A stretch of DNA of 64,000 nt from Corallium rubrum (Eukaryota; Cnidaria; Anthozoa; Scleralcyonacea; Coralliidae), in the NCBI GenBank assembly GCA_964035015.1, contig OZ036007.1:685957-749956 (forward strand). The letters are read 5' to 3'. Below the pieces are notes generated by a model. It worked only from the letters and a program-made list of their open reading frames with translations, had not been told where the DNA came from and did no database searches. The position numbers and the translations under genes were made by a program. Positions 1 through 11,572 of the stretch are shown here, piece after piece. How positions within the stretch are numbered: position 1 is the stretch's first letter; each line of letters begins with the position of its first letter.

Positions 1-222
1 GAACCACCTATTATATATTCTGTTGCCGAAACAAGGAATGGACAAATCCTGAACTGTTAACTTTTTAAAATTATTGTGCTGTATATTTGTTTTATGTTGT
101 TATATATATATTTATTAGTTATATATTGTTAGTGTTGATTCAAGTAGCCGATTGTAAATTACCTTAAATAAGCGAGATTTACAATTGTATATTATCTAAA
201 AAGACATTTAATAAAGTTTCTA

Positions 223-298
<76 letters not shown>

Positions 299-300
299 GT
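1..300 (+). repeat. 3' end of an unidentified transcript-like repeat with (ATT)n tail
   Basis: AT-rich sequence without a reading frame. It carries an AATAAA near 210 and runs straight into an (ATT)n array (about 221-300). This looks like the 3' end of a non-LTR element with a microsatellite tail, as seen for LINE-A nearby. The body lies outside the window, so the family cannot be named. Confidence 0.4.
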
Positions 301-310
301 TATTATTAAA

Positions 311-394
311 AATTGCAATTATGGCATCATCCAGACAGGCTTTGCGAAACCAGGCGCTATGCTATCGATCTGGTATTGCTCCGTCTTGAATAAT
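311..394. repeat. 84-bp dispersed unit, copy 1
   Basis: Near-identical to 981-1064. Both copies are preceded by ATT-type repeats and followed by (TAA)n, so unit plus flanks can fold back. A diverged relative of the central part (GTCAGGCTTTGCGAAAC) occurs near 51566. No coding content. Confidence 0.6.
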
Positions 395-479
395 AATAAT
401 AATAATAATAATAATTATAATAATAATAATAATAATAATAATATAGAAGAAAAGAAAGTATCAACAGAGAATTTTAGAT

Positions 480-752
480 GTGGAGATGGGTACATTTACG
501 CCTTTGGTTTTTGGAACGAATGGAGGAGTGGGGGATGAATGCCAGAAATTCCTAAAGCATCTTGCTGAGAAATTGTCTATGAAAAACGGAGAAGACTATG
601 CTACCGTTATTACCTGGATCAGAACTAGATTGTCTTTCGAAATTTTGAAGTCCGTGCATTTGTGCACGAGAGGATCCAGATCGCCATTTCGAGCGAAAGA
701 CGAACATATAGACGAGTTCAAATTAAAGTCTGTAACAGCAGAGGTTTTTTAA
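480..752 (+). pseudogene. C-terminal fragment of a retroelement-associated ORF
   Basis: A 90-codon open stretch with FGTNGGVGDEC near the start, then WIRTRLSFEILKS and CTRGSR. Arrangements like this (F.T.GGMG.E, W.R..LSF.LLRS, C.RGSR) are, to my knowledge, common at the C-termini of retroelement ORFs in cnidarian genomes. The upstream RT part is absent: (TAA)n and an 84-bp repeat lie directly 5'. A short 3' UTR follows with AATAAA (931-936) and an A-run (951-961), so this is probably a 5'-truncated insertion. The parent clade is not certain. Confidence 0.5.
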
Positions 753-930
753 GCGACGATGTTATTAAAAGACAAATGATACCGGACACGTACATTTAGT
801 GAATGGCGTTTTTTGAATCATCACTCATTTTAGGGACCAAATTAGTGACAAATTATTTTTGAACTTTTTAGGTGTTTTTAGTTTACCAGTTGAGAATGTA
901 TTACATTATTTTTATGAAAAGAAACTAATT

Positions 931-961
931 AATAAAGATTATTATTATTAAAAAAAAAAAT
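931..961 (+). terminator. Polyadenylation signal and A tail of the fragment at 480-752
   Basis: AATAAA at 931-936, then a short ATT repeat and an 11-base A run. This is the expected 3' end of a retrotransposed copy. Confidence 0.5.
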
Positions 962-980
962 ATTATTGTTATTATTACAA

Positions 981-1187
<207 letters not shown>

Positions 1188-1432
1188 CTTTATTTACTGA
1201 GGCTAACACATGACGGCAAAATGCTGATAAACTTGTGGTCCTCCTACAAATCTAATTACAATCAAATTAAGTATGGAATTTAAAAATATTATTATACATA
1301 TATAAGTTAGGTTTTAGAAATCAACACTTCAAAGTTATCAATATGTTCATATCTTGCTAAAAAGTAGGAACGTGTTGCTTTATTAAAACTATTAAAAGTC
1401 TCAGACTTCTTAACTGAGTTCGGCAGACTGTT

Positions 1433-2363
1433 TCATAGTTTAATACTTGACACAGTGAAAGATCTACCGCGTTCAGTCTCTCGTTTGTACCTTGGACAAA
1501 CGAGATTTGTATTACCGTGTATAGTTTGACGTACGTGAATGTCAGAGTTTCGTGTCAATAATTGTTCGATATATGATGGAGTAAAATCATCCAGTCTTTT
1601 GTAAATTAATTTACATTTATTAATTTTTATCTCATCGAAAAATGGCATCCAACCCAGTTTGGAGAATAGGTCAACACTTCTGGCGGTTTTGTCAGCATTT
1701 AGGTTTACCCTTGCAGCTCCTTTTTGCAACCTGAAAATTTTCTGCAGTTTTTCACTAGAGCAAGAACTCCATATAGAACTACCATACATCAGATTTGGCT
1801 TTATCATGGGGTTATAGTAAAGCATTCTTTCGCGAATGGGGAAACATCGCCGAATTTTGCACAAAACACCAATTTTCTGCGCTAACTTTGCGCTCAACTT
1901 ATCAACATGTTCGTTAAAGGACATTTTTTCATCAATAATGAGTCCAAGTAGTTTCTGCGCAGAAACCTGCTGAATTTGTTCGCCATCGATGTATACTTTC
2001 AATTCAGTTGAGGCAATTCAGTCACGAGCATTGGTTTTGTTTTAGTTGGATTTAAAACCATGTAATTTTTTTCAGACCATGTTTTCATATTGTCGACATC
2101 TTTTTGAAGTCTCTCCTGGACTTGCGCTTGATCATTTGGAGTACCTGATGTACTTAGAGTGGTATCATCAGCATAGATGTCTGTCATGCATTCTTGGATT
2201 TCCCTTGGCATATCATTAATGAATATCAGAAAAAGCAGAGGTTCCAATATCGAGCACTGCGGAACTCCATTTGTTATCAACTTGAGAGACGATTTGCAAC
2301 CATCAATTTAGACGTACTGCTTTCGGTTTGACAGATAGTTTTTAAAGAGTCGAACTTCGCTTG
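1433..2363 (-). pseudogene. LINE-A reverse transcriptase, C-terminal half (broken)
   Basis: Reading from 2363 downwards, the frame starts inside the RT with KNYLSNRKQYV, an in-frame stop, then GVPQ, a YADD catalytic box, and the thumb region (KLLGLIIDEKMSFNEHV; MYGSSIWSS). It ends in a C-terminal tail of CR1 type at 1433. A frame break near 2000 separates palm from thumb. The upstream limit is the sharp junction with the DIRS-like element at 2364. Stops and the frameshift make it inactive. Confidence 0.8.
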
Positions 2364-2471
2364 ATTTACGTTCTAATTCACTGCGTTCAAACGAACGTAA
2401 AGCATTTTCCGCTTTTATTACTATGAAAACAGACAAACAGGTTATGGTTGGATTCACTAGCAGATCCCAAC
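2364..2471 (-). repeat. DIRS repeat B2 (3' terminus)
   Basis: 108 bp identical to 9577-9684. It begins at the junction with LINE-A coding sequence. It contains the small inverted repeat TTACGTTC ... GAACGTAA. Confidence 0.8.
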
Positions 2472-2568
2472 TATTTTAATAATCGCGAAATACGACGTTC
2501 GCTAAATCATTACACAATGTTATTACGTTGCAAATTGTCTCAAGAAAGTACAAATAATAATTTTACAA

Positions 2569-3619
2569 TTATAGCCCCAGATAACTGGAAACTTCTAATC
2601 TGCTGTGCAAACTTTCCTGAACGTACATATCCTTAGCAGTGTCCGTTTTCCATCTTCCGTGTAATCTGAGAAGTCTTTCAGGAATGGAGTTGTTACTGTT
2701 TTGTACCACTGATGTTATACCACCTGACCTTAAACTGTGTAGACCATACTTCGTGGCGTCATAACCGAGAGTCGTTAACGCTTCCTTAAATAACTCTCGG
2801 CTTCGTGAATACGAAAGTGCACCTTTTCCCAACGAATAGAAAGATCCGCGCTTGTGGAACACCAATGGACGGAACAGAAAGGCCGAGCTGTCGAACTCGA
2901 TGTTGGCAAGGCCCATGTACTTCGATAACACGCTTACGGGACAGTATTCGCCGCCGATTTTTTGAATGTAAACAAATTGTCCTTCACGATAAATATCCGT
3001 TTTGCTTTGTGGAACAAGTATTCTAAGATGGTCGTCGTGCCAATCAATGTGATCTGCTTGAATATTGCTCAATTCCTTAATTAAACCTAAAAAATCCTGC
3101 AAAACCTATTGAACACATAGCTGCAATTCTTAAATCTTTTAGATTATTGTTACTTCTGCCAAATTTGTCTATTAACTTTTTGATAAGGCCTGTAGACACG
3201 GGTTTCTTCTTTCGGATGGGTTTGCTATAGGTTCTCTTCGCAGATTCTATTATGTTCTTACAAAAAGGACTGTCCAGTGGATTAGGATTATTATCAGGTG
3301 TAAAAGAATGCAACCACTTTAAAGCGGCGCTGGTTAGCTGAACTGAACTTACGGACTTCGAGTCTTTGGCTTTCGAAAATAGAAACAACGCGATAACTGA
3401 AACGGGAAAGGGCAATGTTAGCGGAATTTCCTTTTCCTTGCAGCACTGAAAGAACTTACTAATAACTCGTTCGTATGCTTTTGTCGTTGAGTCGCTACGA
3501 GATTTTAACACGACATCAACAAGACTTTCCAGACGTTGAATGACAACTTTAGGCGCATTTTCCCAAGATTTGCTTGAGCATATAACCTGAAAGAGGGGAA
3601 ACGTTAGTGTGTGCAACAA
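2569..3619 (-). pseudogene. DIRS tyrosine recombinase
   Basis: Two overlapping minus-strand frames (3619-3077 and 3102-2569) together give one tyrosine recombinase. The first has a SAM-like N-terminal part (STTKAYERVISKF) and ends in GFAGFFR, the catalytic Arg I box. The second has HSLRSGG (HxxR box), LHGRWKTD (His/Trp box) and MYVQES with the nucleophile Tyr. The frame shift falls directly after GFFR, at about 3090, where four bases appear extra. In DIRS elements this enzyme integrates the circular intermediate without target-site duplication. Confidence 0.85.
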
Positions 3620-3744
3620 TGCTTCTATTCACGCTCAAAGAGAATTGCAATAATTTAAAGTCTGTACTCTGTAAGCCGTGCACAAAACAATATTTCATAT
3701 TCTCTCAAAACGTTGGAGCAGCCAGCGCCGCTTCTGCACATATA

Positions 3745-6700
3745 ATATAAATAAATAAATAAATAAATAAATGAATGGTTTATTAACATATCTTCGCATT
3801 TACAAAATGAATTATGATATGTGTACATTATACAGTGACTAACAACTAATAAAAAACTATGTACATGCAAGAATATAAGATGATATTAAAAAGACAATAT
3901 ATCGGCGTTTACAAAAGTTATTAACATATGTAGAACTATCGCTTGGACATTGCGTCATAAGACATGGCAGGGATAAAACTACGTTTATATCGATCAGTCC
4001 GGCACTTTGGAAGAGAAATACAGTCCTTATTGCGGAGCGCACGTCCGTGAGCAGCTATACGGGTCGGAGGCAGTAAGTGGTGCAATCGGCTACTAGAATC
4101 GCTTATCTTTTTGAAGGACTTCGTACACAGTTCTTGTCTCCTAATGTCTAGACGAGGACATTGGGCGTTCTGAAGGGCATCAGCGTAATGTGTTCCTGGA
4201 TATAGTATACGTAGGGCACGCTTCTGGACAAGTTCAATCTTAACGGAAAGATAGGTTGGGAGACTTGTATGCCAGACGACGCATGCGTATTCGAGAATCG
4301 ACCGCACTAGCGCGAAGAAAACCGGGAGGAGGTCAGATGATGGGATTCCACTTTGCTTCAAAACACGCAAGATATATAAGCGCTTAGATGCTTTCTTCAC
4401 TATCATGTCGACGTTGTCACTCCACTTGAGCTGATGATTGAGGGTTATACCAAGGACCTTGAATGATGATACAACATCCAGTGGTGTCCCATTGATGTAT
4501 AGAGGGGAAATAACTGGACTCTTGCGAAGGAAGTTAATCGTCATTTCCTTACATTTCTTAACGTTCAATCGCATATCATTGCTCTCTGCCCATTGTTGAA
4601 TCTCGTCCAAGTCAGACTGTAGAGTCGACTGATCGTGGACAGATAGGGACTCGGAAATTGTGACATCGTCAACGTACTTCCAGTGACTTGTTCGTAGAGA
4701 TTTCAACTCAAGGTCATTGATCATGATCAGGAATAATATCGGGCCTAACTTGGTTCCCTGGGGAACACCACCATTTACGTGTACCCAATCAGATTGGACT
4801 CCTTTAATCTTGACCGACTGACGTCTATCAGAGAGAAAGTTACAAATCCATGGGATAAGACATCTTCTAACCCCTATAGATATCAGTTTCTCGATTAACA
4901 AGTTGTGGTTTATTCGGTCAAACGCCTTACTAAAATCAAGGAAGCACACTCTGAGATAGTGAGAAGGGGCATCAAGAGTATGCAACCAGTTGTTGACCAT
5001 GTCTATAAGACAATAGCTTGTAGATGAACCCTTTAGGCTACCAAACTGCTTGGGATCTATTTTGTGGTTAACGTCGTCCATCATCCACTTAATCACAAAA
5101 TCTTCGAGAATCTTTGACAAACATACTGTTAGAGCTATAGGACGGAGTTCGTCTTCACAAGAGACGGGTTGAGTTTTAGGGACCGGAGTGATATGAGCAT
5201 CTTTCCAGTCAGATGGAACTATTCCGGAAGATAAAGACTCGTTAAAGATGGTTGACACAGGTTCAGCTAACTCGTATGCAAAGTCTCTGATTATGCGATT
5301 TGGGATACCATCTGGGCCATGCGACTTAAAAGACTTAACCATAAGAAGTTTCGCACAGACTTCCGTAGATATGATGGTCGGTACCGGCTCAGGCGCCGGT
5401 AGGTAAGTCGGCAGAGAGCTGAGGTCAAGGGGTGGTAGGTCAGCACTGACAGATAGGAAATGGTCATTCAGCACTCTAACTAGATCAACACAAGAGAGAG
5501 CTACACCGTCCTTAGTTATATTAAAAGTAGACATGGATGATTTTTTCTTTCCTGACATTTGCTTAACACAATCCCACCACTTCCTGGTATCGCTGGATTT
5601 CAAGTGTTGCACTTTATTAGAATAGTAGTTGTGTTTCCGTTTCTGGATCTCATCCTGTACTTTATTCCTGTAGTGACGCCATAGCACACAATCACCGCTG
5701 TGGAAGGCTCTTTGTCTTTCGACTATAAGCTGCTTCAAAGCAGGTGACATCCACGGCTTGTCAGTATTGTGAATTCTGATTACTTTAGTCGGGAAGAACT
5801 TGTTAATAGCAGAGCTAAGATCGGTGGTAAAAGACTTGGCTAAGGCTGTGGAGGAGCCAGGCTGGTGAACATCAGTGAACCATACATGAGTACTGCACCA
5901 TCTACCGAACGCCTCACATGATGACCGAGTAAACCGACGCACATGACGCTTTGTCACACAAGTCCTACCTAAATTATCAGCACTGCTAGTGTTGGCAGAC
6001 CACTGGACAATATTGTGGTCAGATCTACCTAGTGGTGCAGTAATAACTGGAGAACTATACAGGTGAGAGAGGTTGGTAATAATTAGATCTAATACATTAC
6101 TACCCCTAGTAGGATCACGAACAACCTGTTTCAGGTTATGATGTATCAACAAATCAGTAATATCAAGGGTATTAAAGTCACCTGAAATGACAAAACCGCA
6201 GTCTGGATGTGTGGCCCGAACTAGATCTAAGGTGTTTACTATATACGTTACTAAGTCATTCTGTTCTTGGATAAGGGCGTCAGGGGGGAGGTATACAACA
6301 CCCAACATTATGCCGGACAGTGGACGCGGCAGACGATACGGACGAAGCCAAACCCACATGCATTCATATGCGGCATTTTCGAGATCTTGTCTTCTTTTGG
6401 AGGAAATGTGCGAAGATACAAAGGCACAAACACCACCACCGCGACCAGTGGTTCTATCATTGCGGTGAAAGTTAAATCCATCGATAGATAATAAATTATC
6501 ATCTATGTCATCGCTTAACCAAGACTCGGTGACGGCCACAATGTCCATTGGCGAAGTTGACACGAAGGCAGAAAGTTCGTCAATTTTGGGTAATAACGAT
6601 CGAACGTTCATAAGGCAGAACCGAGGCAAAATCTTATTATGTTTGGGGAGACGGTCGTTGTTATTATTCCGTTCAGCTCCAATGCCTTCGGTGTTGTTCT

Positions 6701-7315
6701 TTGTGATTGAAGCAGTGACTTGAATATTTAATAAGTTAGCACTATTCACACCATATTTCTTTGAAGAATTAGTACTTCGATATTGTACAGAAGGCTTGAT
6801 AACACTTATTGTTCGGTTAGGTAGACTCCTTAGGTGGTTACCACCTCGCTGACCTCTGGTAGAGGACACCAGGTTATAAAAATTGAGCTTTTCCCACAAT
6901 CGACAGGGCAGAGGTCGATGTACTGGTCCGTGACTTGGTATGATGTTGTTAAAATACTTCCAGCAGTAACGCATTGAAATAAGCGTATTTCTTGAGTAAA
7001 CTGGCATGATAGTAAACACTAGACAATACAGCTCCAATTGATCGTTTAAAATGTACAAAAAAGCCAAGAACAACGCGATAAATCAGTAAGAATTACAGAT
7101 CTTAAAAATATGCAGCCATCACAGGCGCAATTTACATTATAGGCCAGTGCCACATGAAATCCTCTTTTAAAATATCTGACACTAACAAATTGTGGCCAGT
7201 GCCACTTGTTAGATCGTTTCATGATAACCCAAAACCATTTCTTACTACTAAAGGCGATTTCAAATGAAATATGCTGCCAGACTGTATAAAACATACGAAC
7301 AGAAAGTAGAACACA
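3745..7315 (-). mobile_element. LINE-B: CR1-like non-LTR retrotransposon inside the DIRS element
   Basis: Sits between the DIRS recombinase (start 3619) and the DIRS RNase H end (7322), same strand. It consists of a full-length coding region, a short 3' UTR and a terminal (ATTT)n repeat (3746-3773 on the + strand as AAAT). The 5' limit is set only by the DIRS stop codon, and I could not identify a target-site duplication. The intact ORF suggests a young insertion. Confidence 0.75.
3936..7073 (-). CDS. LINE-B endonuclease / reverse transcriptase polyprotein (intact)
   Basis: 1045 codons without interruption. An AP-like endonuclease occupies residues about 150-360, with NVRSLLPK (N156), TESWL (E183), GDFN (298-301) and SDHN (351-354). 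The RT spans about 570-870: GPDGIPN, the A box FLDFSKAFD, GGVPQGTKLGP, and the catalytic YVDD at 800-803. A C-terminal tail with ILEYACVVWH follows. This is the single-ORF layout of CR1/L2-like elements doing target-primed reverse transcription in the nucleus. The annotated Met is the first of several; the one at residue 23 is equally possible. No separate ORF1 is visible 5'. Confidence 0.9.
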   Translation of the reverse strand: MFLAFLYILNDQLELYCLVFTIMPVYSRNTLISMRYCWKYFNNIIPSHGPVHRPLPCRLWEKLNFYNLVSSTRGQRGGNHLRSLPNRTISVIKPSVQYRSTNSSKKYGVNSANLLNIQVTASITKNNTEGIGAERNNNNDRLPKHNKILPRFCLMNVRSLLPKIDELSAFVSTSPMDIVAVTESWLSDDIDDNLLSIDGFNFHRNDRTTGRGGGVCAFVSSHISSKRRQDLENAAYECMWVWLRPYRLPRPLSGIMLGVVYLPPDALIQEQNDLVTYIVNTLDLVRATHPDCGFVISGDFNTLDITDLLIHHNLKQVVRDPTRGSNVLDLIITNLSHLYSSPVITAPLGRSDHNIVQWSANTSSADNLGRTCVTKRHVRRFTRSSCEAFGRWCSTHVWFTDVHQPGSSTALAKSFTTDLSSAINKFFPTKVIRIHNTDKPWMSPALKQLIVERQRAFHSGDCVLWRHYRNKVQDEIQKRKHNYYSNKVQHLKSSDTRKWWDCVKQMSGKKKSSMSTFNITKDGVALSCVDLVRVLNDHFLSVSADLPPLDLSSLPTYLPAPEPVPTIISTEVCAKLLMVKSFKSHGPDGIPNRIIRDFAYELAEPVSTIFNESLSSGIVPSDWKDAHITPVPKTQPVSCEDELRPIALTVCLSKILEDFVIKWMMDDVNHKIDPKQFGSLKGSSTSYCLIDMVNNWLHTLDAPSHYLRVCFLDFSKAFDRINHNLLIEKLISIGVRRCLIPWICNFLSDRRQSVKIKGVQSDWVHVNGGVPQGTKLGPILFLIMINDLELKSLRTSHWKYVDDVTISESLSVHDQSTLQSDLDEIQQWAESNDMRLNVKKCKEMTINFLRKSPVISPLYINGTPLDVVSSFKVLGITLNHQLKWSDNVDMIVKKASKRLYILRVLKQSGIPSSDLLPVFFALVRSILEYACVVWHTSLPTYLSVKIELVQKRALRILYPGTHYADALQNAQCPRLDIRRQELCTKSFKKISDSSSRLHHLLPPTRIAAHGRALRNKDCISLPKCRTDRYKRSFIPAMSYDAMSKR

Positions 7316-7321
7316 ATTTAA

Positions 7322-9344
7322 TTATCTCTGGAAGTCCATGCGAAAAGCTATCATTTGTCCCCAGAATCTGTCAGATCCGAATAGTGAATTAACATTGTGA
7401 CCCTGCTTTAAAATATCTTGACCCTCAAAAACTTTACGATCTATGACAAACGCTCGAAACTTCGACATGATAACAGGCCAAAAATTAGCCGATGGCCAAA
7501 AGGGTACTACTATGGTCGTTGTTGCTTGCTGATGCCACATGTAATGCAGAACTCTGGAAATAATGGGAACTGGCGGGACAGCCCAACAAATCTCATTGGC
7601 TAAGTTTTGGATGAAAAAATCGACTCCGCTTGTATTGGGATTCCAAAATCTTGAGAAAAATCGTTGTAACTTATAATTGTAGTAATTCGCAAAACAATCA
7701 ACCGTATACGGTCCCCATAGATTATTCAAATAAGCAAAACACGCATTCGTGATTTCCCAATCGTCGATATCGATAAGACGGCTTAGATAGTCAGCTCTAG
7801 TGTTCAAATCTCTCGGGATCCACTGAATATCCAAGTTAATAGCGTTTTGAAGACAAACGCTGAAGATACGAAGAGCAATATCGTGCAGCTCTAAACGCAT
7901 ACTTCCGACCTCAACTATTTTTGCTGCTGCCTGATTGTCAGTAAACCATTTAACGTGGGAACCTTTTATAATATCTTTAAACGATAGAATAGCAAATTCG
8001 ATGGCAGCCAATTCTCTCCATGTGGAACTTTTATCCCTCTCATGAGGTAACCACATTTTGTGACATACAGTAGCCTCATTCATTGTTATCAGCGATCCGC
8101 AACCGGTATCGCTGGCATCTGAGTACGCAAAACAACTTGGCGTTTTATACAAAAAACAGTTCCTTTCGTTGAAGACTCTTATATTGTCTCTCCAAAAATA
8201 AATCTCGCGTCTACAGTAATCATCTAATCGGAATTCTGTGTCCCAAGTAGAGGCAGTAGCTATGGACATGCTACAATGCCTGGTCATTATCCTCGCTATG
8301 GTACCAATAACTGCCCCAGTGGAAATAATCTGCCAGACAAGAGCTGCCAATTGCCTTGCCGAAATTTTAAATGCAAATGCAATTATTTGCTCTATTGTGT
8401 GGAAAATTTTTTGAATTCGTCTTGGCACAATACTCAAAGTACCTTTTTGAGAGTTCCCCCAACCAATCTAACGATTGTGTAGGTTCCCAAATTGATTTTT
8501 CATCGTTTGGGATAAAACCTGCGCGTATGAGATCATTTCTCACCGTTTTGGCATTAGAACTGCAAGTTTGCATACTTTTGTCTAAAGACCAACCGTCATC
8601 CAAAAATATAGCAATGATTATACCGATATATCGCCAGTGCTTTTCTAAAGGTTTCACCACTTTGGTGAAAATATGTGGAGCTGTCGATAGACCAAATGGA
8701 AGGACAGTAAAAACGTAAAAGGAATCGCTTTGTGCATTAGGAGAACGCCAAGAAAAACCTAAATACGTTTGATGCTCGTTGTATATGTCTATATGATGAT
8801 ATCCGCTTTTCAAATCAAAACTAAACATTCACGTGCCTTAGGTCTAGGATTAATCTCTTTTTACCGCTCGCTTGGACAGCGACTGAGAAAGGATTAACAA
8901 CTTGAGGAGCAGTTTGAATCTGGATAACCCTGCCAGAGTTAACAAGCTCTAAAATAGCTTCGTTGACGAAAACCACATGCTTTTCAGCTGATTTATTGTT
9001 CTTCAAATGCACTGGTTCCGGTAATTTTTCGAAAGGCAATTTGTAGCCATGCTCTATATAACGTCAAGGATAAATCTTGATCTACCAATTGTTCTCCAAA
9101 ACGATACATTTCTTTTGAGATTTCCTTTCACGTTTCGAGTATAGCCTATTTCAAACTCAAAATTTTTAGAGGATAATTCAGGTACCTGCAACAATTCGTC
9201 GCGGTTTGAAATTGGGTCCTGATTTACCGTAAGTATATCCACTTTGGCCTCCGTATTGGAATGGTCTGTTATTCCACGGTAATTTACACTGCCTTGCCCA
9301 GTGGCCGCTGCTGTTGCATTTGAAACATCTGCCGTAGTCCTCAT
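7322..9344 (-). pseudogene. DIRS reverse transcriptase / RNase H
   Basis: Pieces in order: 9344-9054 (pre-RT region, FWRTIGRSRFILDVI), 9039-8821 (KRLILDLRHVN), 8828-8367 (FSFDLKSGYHHIDI, VLPFGLSTAPHIFTK, catalytic FLDD), 8437-7322 (RNase H, YSDASDTGCGS, STWRELAAIE, FTDNQAA, then the long DIRS-type extension with DCFANYYN and AVPPVPII). At least two frameshifts and a loss of roughly 20-30 codons between RHVN and FSFDL make it non-functional. Family assignment by the RHVN/DLKSGYHH/FLDD combination is strong. Confidence 0.85.
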
Positions 9345-9422
9345 TAGTGCTTCTACTGCCTGCGAAAAGAAGATTGCTCTGCAGTTACAAAATTTTAAAC
9401 TGTGAAAGGGAGGGTGGGAGGG

Positions 9423-9578
9423 AATGTGTAGTTGTAGGATCAGCGAGTGAGAGTGATAATAGTGCGGCAGAAGGGCGTATTTATACGATACAAGACAATG
9501 AAATTACTGAAGCCTTGCGAGGTATTGTGCTAAGCACAATCAATCTGCTAATCATATTCATACCAGCGGAAAATTCAT
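9423..9578 (-). repeat. DIRS repeat A2 (internal)
   Basis: 156 bp identical to 10309-10464. It is joined directly to B1 (9577-9684) with a 2-bp overlap, which is the junction expected in a circular intermediate. Confidence 0.8.
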
Positions 9579-9684
9579 TTACGTTCTAATTCACTGCGTT
9601 CAAACGAACGTAAAGCATTTTCCGCTTTTATTACTATGAAAACAGACAAACAGGTTATGGTTGGATTCACTAGCAGATCCCAAC
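9577..9684 (-). repeat. DIRS repeat B1 (internal)
   Basis: 108 bp identical to the outer repeat B2 at 2364-2471. Confidence 0.8.
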
Positions 9685-9729
9685 CATATGAGAAATAACA
9701 AAGTACAAAAGAACCAAATGGTCATTTAA

Positions 9730-10300
9730 CTACATCCTACCACGAAAAAGCTGATTATCAGAACCAATAGCAGCAATTTTAGGTCTTTTGTCGCTGGATT
9801 TCGACTGCAGCTCCTCCTGTCTCCGTTTTCGGCTGACGGATTCCTTTGCTTTCTTGAGACGTTTCTCGTCTTCCGATCCGGAAGTCAAGTCATCGGACTC
9901 ATATTCCTCGACAACTTGCCAGCCATCTTTGTTCCGATCAGCTATTTTGATCAGCTTTTGCCTCTTTCGAATAAGCTCTTTGCCTTGTTCTACCAGCTGC
10001 TGCACTGGACGGCCGTGTTCCGGCTTTTGATTTTCTGTATGAATGCTGTCGAAAATCGAATCAATCTGCGCGTTTAACTCGAATTGCTTCTGATTTCCCT
10101 TGTATTTAAGCTGAACGATCTATCTCTTTTTCTGTCTTGCTTTTGATCTCAAATTCCTTGCCTTTCTGATCAAATCGCTCTTCTAAGTAGGATTTGAACA
10201 TCGAAAAGACTTGTTGTACACTGTCATCTTTTGAATTTTCTTCAGCAAACTTTGAGGATTCTCCGGCTTCGTTATCAACTGGTGATTCGCGGTCAGACAT
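9730..10300 (-). pseudogene. DIRS gag-like ORF1
   Basis: Starts at 10300, eight bases inside repeat A1. An acidic N-terminus (64 codons) is followed by a frameshift at about 10115. A second frame holds YKGNQKQFELNAQ, then GWQVVEEYESDDLTSGSEDEKR and a basic, Arg/Lys-rich tail. The GW...EYE.D....SEDEKR signature is, to my knowledge, typical of ORF1 in cnidarian DIRS elements; the encoded protein presumably binds the element RNA. It is separated from RT by the B1-A2 repeats. Confidence 0.65.
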
Positions 10301-10308
10301 AGCAGAAT

Positions 10309-10464
10309 AATGTGTAGTTGTAGGATCAGCGAGTGAGAGTGATAATAGTGCGGCAGAAGGGCGTATTTATACGATACAAGACAATGAAATTACTGAAGCC
10401 TTGCGAGGTATTGTGCTAAGCACAATCAATCTGCTAATCATATTCATACCAGCGGAAAATTCAT
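10309..10464 (-). repeat. DIRS repeat A1 (5' terminus)
   Basis: 156-bp copy of A2. Its outer edge at 10464 joins LINE-A RT coding sequence. Confidence 0.8.
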
Positions 10465-11568
10465 AATTGCTCTTGTCATCCTTTTGACCCTGACTTTTGA
10501 AAAAATTGGTGTAACCATGGCAATCTTCCCCTGGGATGGAAATTCATTCTTTAATACGTAGTGGTTAATGAGTTTACAGATTGATGGTGATATGGCCGAG
10601 GCAGCTATCTTGAGAAGTTCCATGCTTAAACCGTCCGAGCCTGTCGCTTTATGAGATGGTCATAGATTTCAAATAGTTATTGACTTTATTTTGGGTAATT
10701 AAAGGCAATTCGAATTTGCAGGTTAATTGATTATTCATTATAAGAAGACCATATTGGACCAAACCAGTGGATATGTTTGATAGCACAGATGTTATTGAAG
10801 AAAGCAGGCGCCTTAATTGGTTGATTTATAAAGTAACCGTTTAAATACTTCAGGAATTTCGCTTGAGTCTGTTGTGATCTTGTTTTCTTCGGAAAGCATT
10901 GAAAATTTGGATCTATCAGCAACATTTGTATTTGAAAGATCTCGCACGAGTGACCATAACTTTTTAGGATTTTTTCTATTTTTAGCGACCTGTGTCTTAA
11001 AATATGTTTTCTTATGCCGTCGTATGATGGTGGTTACGTTGTTTTTTTATATTTTATAGATTTCCCAGTTGTTGTTATGTTGGCTTCGTTTCGCCTTTTT
11101 TAGTAGACTATCTCTATCTTTAATCGCTTGGTTAATTTCTTCAGTAAACCACTCTGGTTGACTTTGCCGTTTAACACGCTTTTCTTTCATGGGTATATTA
11201 TCGTCGACAATACCGTTAAATATTTTATACCAACTATCCATGATATCATCCGTGTCTTCAAAAACGAATACAGTATCCCAGGGGGCATTTTTAAGAGCTT
11301 CATTAAATGCCGTTGCATCTAGTTTTTTAAAATCCCGATATTTGAATAGCTTGTGATGTTTATTTACTTTATCTCGTGGTTTCTTATAAAGGCGAGTGGC
11401 AAATGTTGGTATGTGATCAGACAAGCCAATATTCTTTATGCTGATATCAACGATTCTCTCTGGGTAGTTTGACCAAATATGATCCAAACCACTTGCTGAT
11501 ATTTGCCTGGTAATCTTATCCATTAGTTGTGACATATGCAAATTTCGCAACGCCTTTGTTACTCTATG
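10465..11568 (-). pseudogene. LINE-A endonuclease end, linker and RT start
   Basis: From 11568 downwards: KALRNLHMSQLMDKITR, then GLDHIWSN and IGLSDH (endonuclease C-terminal SDH box), then a linker with WFTEEINQAIKDRD. After a poorly conserved stretch (10.5-11.0 kb, with stops) come RT start motifs equivalent to DGLSMELLK and IAMVTPIF. The RT breaks off at 10465 before the first catalytic Asp. Confidence 0.7.
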
Positions 11569-11572
11569 TTTA

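Larger units (their letters stand above)
2364..10464 (-). mobile_element. DIRS-like tyrosine-recombinase retrotransposon with split direct repeats
   Basis: Read on the minus strand: repeat A1 (10464-10309), gag-like ORF, joined repeats B1-A2 (9684-9423), RT/RNase H, then LINE-B, then tyrosine recombinase, then B2 (2471-2364). The A copies (156 bp) and B copies (108 bp) read identical. An A1...B1A2...B2 layout is the split-direct-repeat type known from PAT/Ngaro-like members of the DIRS order. Every gene has a frame break, so this copy is dead although its repeats are undiverged. It lies inside LINE-A. Confidence 0.8.
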
